A stretch of DNA of 64,000 bases from Mastigocoleus testarum BC008 (GTDB lineage: Bacteria; Cyanobacteriota; Cyanobacteriia; Cyanobacteriales; Nostocaceae): contig NZ_LMTZ01000112.1 in the NCBI RefSeq assembly GCF_001456025.1, forward strand, positions 21,482 through 85,481, in the 5' to 3' direction. Shown here piece after piece: positions 35,116-43,975 of the stretch. Position numbers and translations under genes: made by a program. How positions within the stretch are numbered: position 1 is the first letter of the stretch; each line of letters starts with the position of its first letter. Under the pieces are notes generated by a model. The model worked only from the letters and a program-made list of their open reading frames with translations, was not told where the DNA came from and did no database searches.

Positions 35116-36099
35116 TCAAAATATAAATTGATTTGGATCTTCTAAATTAAGTTCTTCAGGGGAAACTCCTTCCACAATTGCGATTAACTCAGGTGTTGAA
35201 CCATCATTTAAAAATATTGCTGTTCCGGGTGGTAAATTATCAGGAGATGTACCCAAGGAATAATTACTTGCTTCCCCTACTAGTTGAATTTTGTCTTTAG
35301 TTTTCCCTTCAAGCTCGAAATCTGCGATCGCAGCATAATCGTCAGTTCCAGCAGTATTAGGATCGCCGTCATTATAGAAGACAGTCTCGATCGCATTTCG
35401 TAATAGTTGTCCTAACACAAAGACATCATTACCAGCATTACCAATCAATACATCTATTTCACCAAAACCAGGTTGGGGACTTAAAGTAGTAGTTCCACTC
35501 AAAGTGTCGTCACCATCACCACCCGAGACAAAATCATTACCCGAACCACCATTAACTCGGTCGTCACCGCGATCGCCAAAAACTAAATCGTTCCCTGCTG
35601 CACCGAAAACTTGGTCGTCATTTGCACCACCACTAACCAAGTCATTACCCATGCTACCACTAAGAATATCTTTACCCTTGTCACCGAAAACTTGATCGTT
35701 TCCTGGACCACCGTTAACTTTATCGTCCCCTGCTCCACCCCTGAGAACATCATCTCCGATTCCCGTGACGTCATCTACATCACCGAACAATAAATCATTC
35801 CCCTTACCCCCATTGACAACATCATTACCATTTTCCCCAATTAAAATATCAGGTTTAGCACCACCATAGAGAGAATCATTACCATCTCCCCCTCTAATAA
35901 AATCAGTTCCACCTTCTCCTTCTATGCGATCGTCACCACTTCCACCGAAAACGTTATCCTCTCCACTCCCAGCTTTAACTGTGTCGTTACCATCACCAGC
36001 ACTGACGACATCATCATTACCCTCTAATGCATTGATGAAATCATCTTCTGGAGTACCAAAAAGTAGATCGTTATCTTTTGTACCGAAAATATCTGCCAT
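35116..36099 (-). CDS. RTX-type calcium-binding repeat protein
   Basis: Acidic protein of 327 aa built from nonapeptide RTX repeats (GGxGxDxhx): GNDTVKAGSGEDNVFGGSGD, GDDVLRGGAGDDKVNGG and many more from about residue 10 to 215. Such repeats fold into a calcium-filled beta-roll, usually after export by a type I system. The C-terminal 100 residues (ETVFYNDGDPNTAGTDDYAAI through LEDPNQFIF) resemble the terminal domain of cyanobacterial RTX proteins and may hold the export signal. I chose the ATG at 36099 (MADIFGTKDNDLLFGT), since RTX repeats begin at once; an in-frame start 42 bp upstream adds residues of no family character. No catalytic domain is present and no type I exporter gene lies nearby. 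Confidence 0.88.
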   Translation of the reverse strand: MADIFGTKDNDLLFGTPEDDFINALEGNDDVVSAGDGNDTVKAGSGEDNVFGGSGDDRIEGEGGTDFIRGGDGNDSLYGGAKPDILIGENGNDVVNGGKGNDLLFGDVDDVTGIGDDVLRGGAGDDKVNGGPGNDQVFGDKGKDILSGSMGNDLVSGGANDDQVFGAAGNDLVFGDRGDDRVNGGSGNDFVSGGDGDDTLSGTTTLSPQPGFGEIDVLIGNAGNDVFVLGQLLRNAIETVFYNDGDPNTAGTDDYAAIADFELEGKTKDKIQLVGEASNYSLGTSPDNLPPGTAIFLNDGSTPELIAIVEGVSPEELNLEDPNQFIF

Positions 36100-36288
36100 A
36101 TTTATCTGAACCCCCCAATATCCAAAACAGATTGATGCCAAGTCTACGAAAAAAACAATTAAGAACTTTTGTTATAGCGATCCTAAACGATTTTGAGTAA
36201 TTAGATGCCAAAAAGATGCTGTAAGCTGTTAATTATCCTTTTTTAACAAAACGTTGAGTTCGAATTTCAAGTTCAAACTTTAAAATTA

Positions 36289-37329
36289 TTACCTAAAATA
36301 TTCTGAAATAATATTTTGACCAAAATGTGTGGTGAGGGTTTCAACTAGGACTAAAGGTACGGGAATACCTGTTTGTAAACGTTCTTCGCGGGTAATTACT
36401 TCTAACTCACCGGGATAATAAATCGGTTCCTCTGCTTGGATTCGTGGAGTTGCTTTTAGAGAGCTGATTGCTTTTTGCACTTCTTGTTCAAACTGTTTTC
36501 TATCGGTCCATGCTGCGACATCTAGTACCCACAATAAATGACCAGTACCGTTTGCTGCATCATGAATTGCTTTATTTTTAAACATCGCAGTTGTAGTTCC
36601 TAATAAGGGTCCGCATAATAAATCTGAGATGAATGCTAAGCCGGAACCTTTATAAGAAGCTGGTATATTAACTGCTACTTCCCAGGGATTATTCGTTGGT
36701 TTACCTTCTGCTGTTATCCCCCATCCCAAAGGAATTTCTAAATCTTGGTAAGCAAAATGTTTTACCTTTCCTCCACTTACCGCACCTGCAGCCATATCGA
36801 TAATTACGGGTTTATTTGTACCTGTGGGAATACCCCAAGAAATGGCGTTATTACCTAACTTCGCGACCTTTCCACCAAAGGGTGCTAAATCCACAGCATT
36901 GGTATCTGTAGTTGCAAAACCAATCATTCCGGCTTCGGTAGCCATGCGGGTGTAGTATCCGGCGACACCAAAGTGATTGCTGTTAGTAACGCCAACAACT
37001 GCAATTCCTGTTTTACTTGCTGCTTCGATCGCCATTTCCATTGCAAACTTAGCTGCATATTGTCCTGGTGCTGCATCTGCATCTATGCGAATCAAACTAG
37101 GACGTTGGGAAATTATTTTGATTTGTGGTTTGGGGTTAATTCGTCCGCTTTTTAAACTTTTATCGTAACCAATTATTTGCTGTAAACCGTGGGAATCAAT
37201 TCCACATAAATTTGCTTCTACTAAATGAATAATTAATGCTGTTTGGGCTTCTGATGATAAAAAATGGGATTTGAGTACTTTTGAGAGGAATTCGAGTAAG
37301 GTTGGCGATCGCACTGATAGGGTTTGCAT
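36289..37329 (-). CDS. Ldh_2-family malate/lactate/ureidoglycolate-type dehydrogenase
   Basis: NAD(P)-dependent oxidoreductase of 346 aa in the Ldh_2 (YlbC/AllD/ComC) family. It has NLCGIDSHGLQQI with the family's catalytic His (about residue 48), the long nucleotide-binding region starting TGIAVVGVTNSNHFGVAGYY, ATTDTNAVDLAPFGG, and the later GSGLAFISDLLCGPLLG. Family members oxidise 2-hydroxy acids such as malate, lactate, sulfolactate or ureidoglycolate; which one applies cannot be decided from the sequence. The gene is not in an obvious pathway operon. Confidence 0.92.
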   Translation of the reverse strand: MQTLSVRSPTLLEFLSKVLKSHFLSSEAQTALIIHLVEANLCGIDSHGLQQIIGYDKSLKSGRINPKPQIKIISQRPSLIRIDADAAPGQYAAKFAMEMAIEAASKTGIAVVGVTNSNHFGVAGYYTRMATEAGMIGFATTDTNAVDLAPFGGKVAKLGNNAISWGIPTGTNKPVIIDMAAGAVSGGKVKHFAYQDLEIPLGWGITAEGKPTNNPWEVAVNIPASYKGSGLAFISDLLCGPLLGTTTAMFKNKAIHDAANGTGHLLWVLDVAAWTDRKQFEQEVQKAISSLKATPRIQAEEPIYYPGELEVITREERLQTGIPVPLVLVETLTTHFGQNIISEYFR

Positions 37330-37545
37330 AATCAGCTAAAACTTAGTACTAGTACCGCTATGCGGAAGTCAAAAGTTAAAATAGTTTTGCTAACAAAAGT
37401 CAACAGTAAGAAATACTGTTTCTTCTAGCTTTGACCTTTTATGAATTAGTATTTTATTTCCGCTGCGATTTACTAGTAGTCTACCCTTCAGGAAACATAT
37501 TTCAAAATCCTTATAAAGTAATTTGAATTCTCCCTCGTGGCGCTC

Positions 37546-38406
37546 TTAACTTTCAATTTCCGATTCAAAAGGTTTATAAATATCAATGGTTTTATAATTC
37601 ACTTCCCATTGTGTATTTATATCAATATTTGTATTGCTGCCTGCATCAATTTTCTTTTCGTTTTCTTTCTTGAACTGGGATGTGGTTTTTTGCTGTACAA
37701 AACGCTTAGTTTCTACTTCCCAACCGGATATTCCTTGAGATAAAGGCGTTAATTCTTGTAATATTTTTGATTCAATTTTTACAGTAAATGGTATAGATTC
37801 AGTGCCCCAAACGCTCGCTGTAACTTCGGCTTTTTCGGGAAAAACTTCTAAACGCAATACTAAAGGTATATCGCTCAAATTCCTTACAATTAAATCTTTA
37901 TAGCCATAAGCTACAGTTGCATCTTGACCCAAGGTAAAAAAGCGTTTTTCTCCGTGAGCATCAATGCTGTGGTTATAGCGTTCTAGCACTTGAAAATTAG
38001 CCCAAAGTAAAGCATTAAATAGGGTTGTAGAAATCTGACATAACCCACCACCAACATCATGAGTTAGTTTACCTCTGAGTAACATGGGTCCAGAACGAAA
38101 ACCATTTTTTATTATGGGACGAGGGACGCGATTCCAAAAACCGAAAATTTGCTTTGGTTGGATAATCAATCCATTTATTTGATCTGCAGCTAGCTGCATA
38201 TTATAGATACGATTTTCGTTTATATCGGCTGATCCAGAACGTTGTTTGATGGGAGTAGTGAACCCACTCCATTGATATGGATAGTTATAAAGTTCTGTAT
38301 AATTTTGCTTGTTTGCATAGTAAAAAGGATAGCCATGTAAAAGATTTTCTCCAGATTTGCGAAGATGACGGATGTAAGCTTTCAGGCTTTGTAAGGATTT
38401 TCGCAT
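37546..38406 (-). CDS. VanW family protein
   Basis: Protein of 286 aa with the VanW core QIFGFWNRV, GFRSGPMLLRGKLTHDVGGG and LCQISTTLFNALLWANFQVLE (about residues 95-165), followed by a beta-rich region to about 215. VanW occurs in some vancomycin-resistance clusters, but its function is undefined and most family members have no link to resistance. The start MRKSLQSLKAYIRHLRKSGE is basic and amphipathic, with no clear signal peptide. The last 45 residues are charged. It is transcribed alone. Confidence 0.9.
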   Translation of the reverse strand: MRKSLQSLKAYIRHLRKSGENLLHGYPFYYANKQNYTELYNYPYQWSGFTTPIKQRSGSADINENRIYNMQLAADQINGLIIQPKQIFGFWNRVPRPIIKNGFRSGPMLLRGKLTHDVGGGLCQISTTLFNALLWANFQVLERYNHSIDAHGEKRFFTLGQDATVAYGYKDLIVRNLSDIPLVLRLEVFPEKAEVTASVWGTESIPFTVKIESKILQELTPLSQGISGWEVETKRFVQQKTTSQFKKENEKKIDAGSNTNIDINTQWEVNYKTIDIYKPFESEIES

Positions 38407-38950
38407 AATTGTGTTTAAATAGACTTTTTAGAATAGTGATATTACTTGTTTTTTTTAGAACTTTAACATCATTTTTACAAGATATCTGCAATTGATTATG
38501 ATTATTTAGGGCTTGCTGTTAAAAAAGTCCTTTGGTGGGGGGGAGGTAATAAGGAAAAGTTTTACCCCTATTTTTTCAAATTTCTTGCAGTCCAAAAAAT
38601 TGTAGATGCAAGGTTTTTAAGTCTTATATACTTTTTCTCTTGTACCCTAACCTCTCAGATAAAACTCCCTCTTAGCCTCCCAGATTAAACTCCCTCCTAA
38701 GCTCCCCAGATTAAACCTCCTGCTAAGCTCCCCAGTTAGCGGAAGCGTTAACATAGTGTTCGCCGTATGCGCGCTCGACGTAAGTCTTTGCGTCAGTATT
38801 GGGAGGAATGGCGGGAATTTTTGATGAAAAGTAACCTGTCAGAATAAACAAAATAAACTGATATTTGCTAGCCGAATAATCTCAAAAATGTCCGAAATTA
38901 CATTCGCTAACATTGGAGATAATATTTGATATCCCTAATTTCCCGGATTT
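38407..38950. other. Divergent intergenic region with C-rich repeats
   Basis: Holds an imperfect repeat array at 38645-38738 and a GC-rich dispersed-repeat patch (about 38738-38795). The remaining 130 bp before the CHAT gene are AT-rich and should carry its promoter. Confidence 0.55.
38645..38738. repeat. Imperfect ~26-bp tandem repeat
   Basis: About four diverged copies of a unit resembling CTAAGCTCCCCAGATTAAAC. Non-coding, in the promoter-side region of the CHAT-NB-ARC gene. Confidence 0.65.
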
Positions 38951-41353
38951 ATGCAAGTCCTTCACCTTGACCTCAAGCCAATTCAGGATAATTATGTAGA
39001 ATTACGTTACTTTGAAGGTAATCCCAACGATTATCAAAGTCGTTCTCTTCCTTTAACTGAGATTACGGATTTAATTCAAATTGCAGAACGCGATTACTAC
39101 ACGGTTTTGCCGGAAGACCATCAAATAACTGGCGAAAGATTATTTGATTGGTTAGATGGGAATGATAGGTTTTTTCAACAATTGCTGAATAAACAACGGG
39201 GTAAAGGGATTGTTTTAGCCATTAGTACTTTGGGAAACATCTCCCATTTACCTTGGGAATTACTGCACGATGGTAAGTCCTTCCTGGTCGAAAGAAAACC
39301 TGGGATAATTCCGGTGCGGTGGGTGTCATCGGATGAGGTGAAGCAATTATCTATCAAGCCACAACCAGAAAATCGGGCGTTGCAAATGTTATTTATGGCG
39401 ACTTCCCCTTTGAATTTGGAACCGGTATTGGATTTTGAGCGGGAAGAAGCAAACATTCTGGAGGTGACAGCGCGACAACCTTTGACTTTGACGGTGGAAG
39501 AAAGTGGTTGTTTGGAAGAATTGGGATTTTTAGTCGAAAATTATGGCAAAGAATACGGGAAAGAAGATAATAAACAGTATTTTGATGTTTTACATCTCAC
39601 CGGTCATGCAACAATAGATGATGGAGTACCAGCTTTTATTACAGAATCGCCCACGGGTGAGGCTGTATATTCCACTGCTGATGATATCGCTACAGAATTA
39701 CAATTTCAGCTACCCAAATTAATCTTCCTTTCTGGTTGTCGCACCGGACAAGCAGGGAATTTTGGTACTGTACCTTCAATGGCGCAATCTTTGCTGGAAC
39801 AAGGTGCAAAAAGTGTTTTGGGTTGGGGACAAAGCGTTTTAGATACAGATGCGACCTCTGCTGCTGCAGCTTTATATCAAGCATTATCTGCAGGAAAGTT
39901 GTTAACTGAAGCTTTAGCGCTGACTTACCAGGCTTTAATTAAGAATAATGCACGGGACTGGCATTTATTACGCTTATATGTGGCGGATACTTTACCGGGT
40001 AATTTGGTTACACCTTTACGAACCAGGGGAAGAAAACCAGCACCACCCCGTTCCTTCAGTAGCGAATTTTTAGATCCTGCGGGTAAGGTCAAAGTACCTA
40101 CTAGAGAAAGTTTTGTCGGAAGACGACGACAGTTACAAAATTGTTTGAGAATTTTAATGAACCCCTCAGCAGAAGAAATTGGGGTGTTAATTCATGGAAT
40201 GGGTGGTTTAGGAAAAAGCAGTTTAGCCGCGAGGTTATGCGATCGCTTAACCAATTTTCAGCGCGTTGTTTGGGTGGGAAGAATTGACGAAACAAGTTTA
40301 GTCCGTCGTTTAACGGAGAAGTTAGATAGTAAAGATTTGCGAGAAACCCTACAAAACCCAGATGAAGAATTAAAATTTCGTTTAAAAAGGGTTTTTGCTT
40401 GGTTACAAGAAAATGGGGATAAACCTTTCTTACTTGTTTTAGATGACTTTGAAACCAACTTAGAACCCCGCAACGACAGCTACATACTGAAAACGGAAGC
40501 AGAAGCGGTATTATCAGCTTTAGTTTGGGCGATTAATCAAACTTACGCACCCCACCGGATAATAATTACCTGTCGTTATGATTTTGAATCAAGCCATTTG
40601 CAAGATTTCTACAAACAACCCCTAGAAGGAATGCGGGGTGCAGATTTGCGAAAAAAGCTTAGTCGTCTCACTGCTTTTAATCAAAATAATCAGGATAATC
40701 AAGCACAATCCCAGGTAGATGAGACATTAAAAGCGCAAGCGCAACGGTTAGCAGATGGTAATCCCCGGTTGTTGGAATGGTTAGATAAAGTATTATTGCG
40801 ATCAGACGTCGATGTCGCAGAAATTTTAAATCGACTGGAAACAGATCCTGTTGAACTACGCGAACAAGTTTTAGCGAAACAACTGTTGCAACAAATGGAT
40901 GATACCATGCGAGGTATCTTACAACGGGGTTTGGTGTTTGAGTTACCCGTACCTAGGGAAGCTTTGGAAGTAGTTTGTGAAAATATTGCTGATTTAGATA
41001 ACTATATAGATAAAGCTGTAGCCTTGGGATTGTTGGAAGTTAGTCCTGAACAGTCGCTACGAGTACCGAGAATTTTACCTTTGAAGTTACCAGTCATTGC
41101 GACAGTAGGAAACAATCCCCAAGATGTCATTGCAACGCAGGTTAGGGCAGCGTTTCCGCAAGGAAATAGCAATCCCCAAGCAACTGTAATTGAAACAGAC
41201 ACCACTATCATTACGGCGCAAGAAAGCAATCCCAAACAATCACAAATCAGTCCCGAAATATTTAAAGCAGCTTCCCATTTAAAGCAGCTTCCCAGGTTTT
41301 ATATCGTTTGTGGTGGAAAAGTAGAGAAACTTCCACAGAAGAACAATTATTAG
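38951..41353 (+). CDS. CHAT domain + NB-ARC ATPase (5' part of the frameshifted gene)
   Basis: As read today, this frame gives an 800-aa protein: an N-terminal beta-rich region (residues 1-150), a CHAT protease-like domain (about 150-345) with His and Cys catalytic residues intact, a linker, an NB-ARC ATPase (about 380-620) with GMGGLGKSS, and a winged-helix-like segment to about 740. In STAND proteins the following TPR array senses the trigger and holds the ATPase off; here that array is cut off after residue 774, and 26 out-of-frame residues follow. If stable, the product could be uncontrolled or inert. The start is the ATG giving MQVLHLDLKPIQDNYVELRY. Confidence 0.85.
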   Translation: MQVLHLDLKPIQDNYVELRYFEGNPNDYQSRSLPLTEITDLIQIAERDYYTVLPEDHQITGERLFDWLDGNDRFFQQLLNKQRGKGIVLAISTLGNISHLPWELLHDGKSFLVERKPGIIPVRWVSSDEVKQLSIKPQPENRALQMLFMATSPLNLEPVLDFEREEANILEVTARQPLTLTVEESGCLEELGFLVENYGKEYGKEDNKQYFDVLHLTGHATIDDGVPAFITESPTGEAVYSTADDIATELQFQLPKLIFLSGCRTGQAGNFGTVPSMAQSLLEQGAKSVLGWGQSVLDTDATSAAAALYQALSAGKLLTEALALTYQALIKNNARDWHLLRLYVADTLPGNLVTPLRTRGRKPAPPRSFSSEFLDPAGKVKVPTRESFVGRRRQLQNCLRILMNPSAEEIGVLIHGMGGLGKSSLAARLCDRLTNFQRVVWVGRIDETSLVRRLTEKLDSKDLRETLQNPDEELKFRLKRVFAWLQENGDKPFLLVLDDFETNLEPRNDSYILKTEAEAVLSALVWAINQTYAPHRIIITCRYDFESSHLQDFYKQPLEGMRGADLRKKLSRLTAFNQNNQDNQAQSQVDETLKAQAQRLADGNPRLLEWLDKVLLRSDVDVAEILNRLETDPVELREQVLAKQLLQQMDDTMRGILQRGLVFELPVPREALEVVCENIADLDNYIDKAVALGLLEVSPEQSLRVPRILPLKLPVIATVGNNPQDVIATQVRAAFPQGNSNPQATVIETDTTIITAQESNPKQSQISPEIFKAASHLKQLPRFYIVCGGKVEKLPQKNNY
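41261..41294 (+). repeat. 17-bp perfect tandem duplication causing a frameshift
   Basis: TTTAAAGCAGCTTCCCA at 41261-41277 and again at 41278-41294, with no mismatch. Seventeen is not a multiple of three, and deleting one unit restores one continuous frame of 1294 codons plus stop across 38951-42852. Confidence 0.97.
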
Positions 41354-42852
41354 AAATTCATCGCTTAGCTTTGCTGGGGAAAGAAAAGGAAATCGCTGGT
41401 GAATTAGCATCTAATCTAGCAAATAACTGGTGTCAAAAAAGTCGTTACAGAGAAACAGTGGAGTTTTGTAAGTCAACCTTAGAAATAACAAAAGATTACC
41501 GCGTTCTCAAGGAAATGGCTTATTGTGAACTTGTATTGGGTGAAGTTGAACAAGCATTAGAGAATTATCAGCAAGCTAAAAAACTTTGTCCGTCGGAAGA
41601 TGAAGGAGGAACAGCATTCATTTTTCATCATTTAGCAATCATTTACCAACAACAAGGTAAGGTGAATGAAGCGATTTCTCTTTACCAACAATCTTTGGAC
41701 ATAAAAGAAAAAATAGGTAACCAACAGGGGAAAGCTGCTTCCTTACACCAACTTGCAATTATTTATCAACAACAAGGTAAGGTGAATGAAGCGATCGCTC
41801 TTCACCAACAATCTTTGGACATAAAAGAAAAAATAGGTGACCAACAGGGGAAAGCTGCTTCTTTACACCGACTTGCACGGATTTACGCCCAACAAGGTAA
41901 GGTGGATTATGCGATCGCACTTTTCCAACAATCTTTGCAAATAAAAGAAAAAATAGGTGACCAACAGGGAAAAGCTGCTTCCTTGCACCAACTTGCACGG
42001 ATTTACGCCCAACAAGGTAAGGTGGATTATGCGATCGCACTTTTCCAAAAATCTTTGCAAATAAAAGAAAAAATTGGTGACCAACAGGGGAAAGCTGCTT
42101 CCTTGCACCAACTTGCACGGATTTACGCCCAACAAGGTAAGGTTGATGATGCGATCACCTTTTTCCAACAATCTTTGCAAATAAAAGAAAAAATAGGTGA
42201 CCAACAGGGGAAAGCTGCTTCCTTACACCAACTTGCACGGATTTACGCCCAACAAGGTAAGGTGGATTATGCGATCGCACTTTTCCAACAATCTTTGCAA
42301 ATAAAAGAAAAAATTGATGACCAACAGGGGAAAGCTGCTTCCTTACACCAACTTGCACGGATTTACACCAAACAAGGTAAGGTGGATGATGCGATCGCCC
42401 TTTTCCAACAATCTTTGCAAATAAAAGAAAAAATTGGTGACCAACAGGGGAAAGCTGCTTCCTTACACCAACTTGCACGGATTTACGCCCAACAAGGTAA
42501 GGTGGATGATGTAATCGCCCTTTACCAACAATCTTTGCAAATAAAAGAAAAAATTGACGACCAACAGGGGAAAGCGGCTTCCTTACACCAACTTGCACGG
42601 ACTTACGCCCAACAAGGTAAGGTGGATGATGCGATCACCCTTTACCAACAATCTTTGCAAATAAAGGAAAAAATTGGTGACCAACAGGGGAAAGCTATTA
42701 CTTTGTGGTGGTTGGGAAATATCGCACAACAGCAAGGAGACAATAGCACCGCACTTGATTATTTACAAGAATCTTTAGAGATTTTACAGCGTATCAAGTC
42801 ACCCTATGCTCAAAGGGTCAAGGGAAGGATTGATCAAATTAGTCGTGAATAA
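41308..42852 (+). CDS. TPR array (3' part of the frameshifted gene)
   Basis: Up to 514 aa in the frame after the duplication. It begins with only a TTG (41308) and has no obvious ribosome binding site, so independent translation is doubtful. Residues about 1-105 (EEQLLEIHRLALLGKEKEI and RYRETVEFCKSTLEI) are degenerate TPRs. Nine near-identical 40-residue units follow (HQLARIYAQQGKVDYAIALF then QQSLQIKEKIGDQQGKAASL), each a TPR pair of helices, and one divergent unit ends the protein. The array is the expected sensor part of the CHAT-NB-ARC protein. The even spacing and DNA identity show recent expansion. Confidence 0.8.
   Translation: MWWKSRETSTEEQLLEIHRLALLGKEKEIAGELASNLANNWCQKSRYRETVEFCKSTLEITKDYRVLKEMAYCELVLGEVEQALENYQQAKKLCPSEDEGGTAFIFHHLAIIYQQQGKVNEAISLYQQSLDIKEKIGNQQGKAASLHQLAIIYQQQGKVNEAIALHQQSLDIKEKIGDQQGKAASLHRLARIYAQQGKVDYAIALFQQSLQIKEKIGDQQGKAASLHQLARIYAQQGKVDYAIALFQKSLQIKEKIGDQQGKAASLHQLARIYAQQGKVDDAITFFQQSLQIKEKIGDQQGKAASLHQLARIYAQQGKVDYAIALFQQSLQIKEKIDDQQGKAASLHQLARIYTKQGKVDDAIALFQQSLQIKEKIGDQQGKAASLHQLARIYAQQGKVDDVIALYQQSLQIKEKIDDQQGKAASLHQLARTYAQQGKVDDAITLYQQSLQIKEKIGDQQGKAITLWWLGNIAQQQGDNSTALDYLQESLEILQRIKSPYAQRVKGRIDQISRE
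41626..42705 (+). repeat. Nine tandem 120-bp TPR-coding repeats
   Basis: Nine consecutive units of exactly 120 bp, each encoding 40 residues. Units 3-8 are near-identical at DNA level, most with the HIP1-like GCGATCGCAC at the same offset. Units 1, 2 and 9 are slightly more diverged, as expected if the array grew from the middle. Confidence 0.95.
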
Positions 42853-42872
42853 CCAGGATTGACGTAAACAAT

Positions 42873-43027
42873 TAGGTCATTACGAGTGGAAGGTAGTTTA
42901 GGGGAGTATAGAACGCAAAAAATTTTAATCGTCTGGGATTGCTATTTCCTAAAGGAAACTCTGACGCTAACCTAGCGTCGCAATAACAGCCATAGGTCAT
43001 TATGAGTGGAAGGTTATGTAGGGGAGT
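42873..43027 (+). repeat. Direct repeat pair, 120 bp apart
   Basis: AGGTCATTACGAGTGGAAGG (42874-42893) recurs with one change at 42994-43013, and both are followed by GTAGGGGAGTA-like sequence. The 120-bp offset equals the TPR unit just upstream, which may be chance. Confidence 0.7.
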
Positions 43028-43142
43028 AATTGCGATTGTGGATGATATGGTTGATGGTGGTAGCGGATGGAAACGCGATTGTGAATTATATGGTTGGAAA
43101 AATGCCCAAAAAATAATTTATCCCATTATTTGTTTATTGTAG

Positions 43143-43162
43143 GGGCACACCGACGTGTGCCC
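43143..43162. repeat. GGGCACAC hairpin repeat, copy 2
   Basis: GGGCACAC, loop CGAC, GTGTGCCC; identical stem to 8332-8351. Confidence 0.75.
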
Positions 43163-43296
43163 TGACGAATGGTATATTTTTTAAACTGGAGTCTCTTAAT
43201 CTCTCTGGTAGATTTTGATCCTTAATATCAAGTCCGCTTAATTAGTTACTATATAACCCTCTTGAAAAGACGGCGGTTATTACCTAATAACCCTTT

Positions 43297-43350
43297 TACT
43301 CATTACTCATTACTTATTACTTATTACTTATTACTTATTACTTATTACTG
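43297..43350. repeat. Heptamer tandem array (TTACTTA / TTACTCA)
   Basis: About seven 7-bp units, mostly TTACTTA, same composition as the array at 13446-13507; followed directly by GC-rich dispersed repeat sequence. Confidence 0.85.
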
Positions 43351-43589
43351 TGCGCAATACCTATAGCTGCGCTACCTACGGATCCGGTACGCTTACGCTA
43401 ACTACGCGCCCCGCTACCTACGGATCCGCTAACATTACTCATTACTTCGCCCCCACAGATGTGATAACTGTTTAGCCGGACGTAATATATAATCCTCTGC
43501 TGGGTTTTGATGCTGGTTGCGGTACTTACTATAAATAGATCCAAGTGTATACAGTTATAAGATATGAATAAAAAATATATTACTCATTA

Positions 43590-43609
43590 GGGCGCACGTC
43601 GGTGCGCCC
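43590..43609. repeat. GGGCGCAC hairpin repeat, copy 3
   Basis: GGGCGCAC, loop GTCG, GTGCGCCC. The stem differs from the other two copies by a compensated base-pair change, and it shares TAAATTATGA downstream with copy 1. Confidence 0.75.
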
Positions 43610-43878
43610 CTACGGGTAATAAATTATGATACAAATTATTTTTTTAGAAATGTCTTGCCTAGGAGGTATCGCTTAAAAAAATGAGGTGATTTTCAATATC
43701 TAATATGCAATATCTAATAAACCTCTATAGAGGAATTCCATCAACAAAGCAGCCTGGAAACGATTAATTTTTCAAAAACCTTATATATATGGGCACACTA
43801 TATTCCCATTATAATAAAATCGTATCCGAAAAATTGCTGATTTGCAATAGGATATTCCCAAATCTTAAGATTTTTTCC

Positions 43879-43910
43879 TTGACTCTCCAGTGGACTGGAG
43901 GGTTTATCAT
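43879..43910 (+). promoter_or_regulatory. MerR/CueR-type metal-responsive promoter
   Basis: A -35 TTGACT (43879-43884) and -10 TATCAT (43905-43910) are separated by a long 20-bp spacer filled by the perfect dyad CTCCAGT-GG-ACTGGAG (43885-43900). An overlong spacer with a central palindrome is the hallmark of promoters activated by MerR-family metal sensors. It lies 65 bp upstream of the HMA chaperone gene. The sensor gene itself is not in the window. Confidence 0.82.
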
Positions 43911-43975
43911 ATTCCCAACAAAGTCCTTTATTTGCGCTAATATTTCATCCAATTACGTTTAACCTAATTAAGATT

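Larger units (their letters stand above)
38951..42852 (+). pseudogene. CHAT / NB-ARC / TPR protein gene, frameshifted by a 17-bp tandem duplication
   Basis: The intact gene would encode about 1294 aa. Part 1 (38951-41353, 800 aa) has a CHAT caspase-like domain with the catalytic pair in DVLHLTGHATID (His) and LIFLSGCRTGQAG (Cys), then an NB-ARC/STAND ATPase with P-loop HGMGGLGKSSLAARLCD and Walker B FLLVLDDFETNL. It ends in an aberrant tail (HLKQLPRFYIVCGGKVEK) and a stop. Part 2 (41308-42852) carries the TPR region in another frame and has only a TTG as its first start. TTTAAAGCAGCTTCCCA occurs twice in a row at 41261-41294; removing one copy joins the frames as FKAASQVLYRLWWKSRET, the form expected of an uninterrupted protein. 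Either a recent inactivation or a reversible slippage switch. Confidence 0.88.
42853..43975. other. Repeat-rich non-coding region upstream of the copper operon
   Basis: 1.1 kb without a credible gene. It holds a direct repeat pair (42873-42907 and 42993-43027), two GGGCACAC-type hairpins (43143-43162, 43590-43609), a heptamer array (43297-43350), GC-rich CTACGGATCCG blocks (about 43355-43440), and the MerR-type promoter at 43879-43910. Confidence 0.65.

Noticed and set aside
37546..38406. VanW protein as evidence for vancomycin resistance
   Set aside because: VanW is widespread without resistance genes, and no vanHAX-type genes are nearby.
41759..42598. Open frames of 113-147 aa on the minus strand across the TPR repeats
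   Set aside because: They arise from the repeated antisense sequence of the TPR units and have no independent start or family character.
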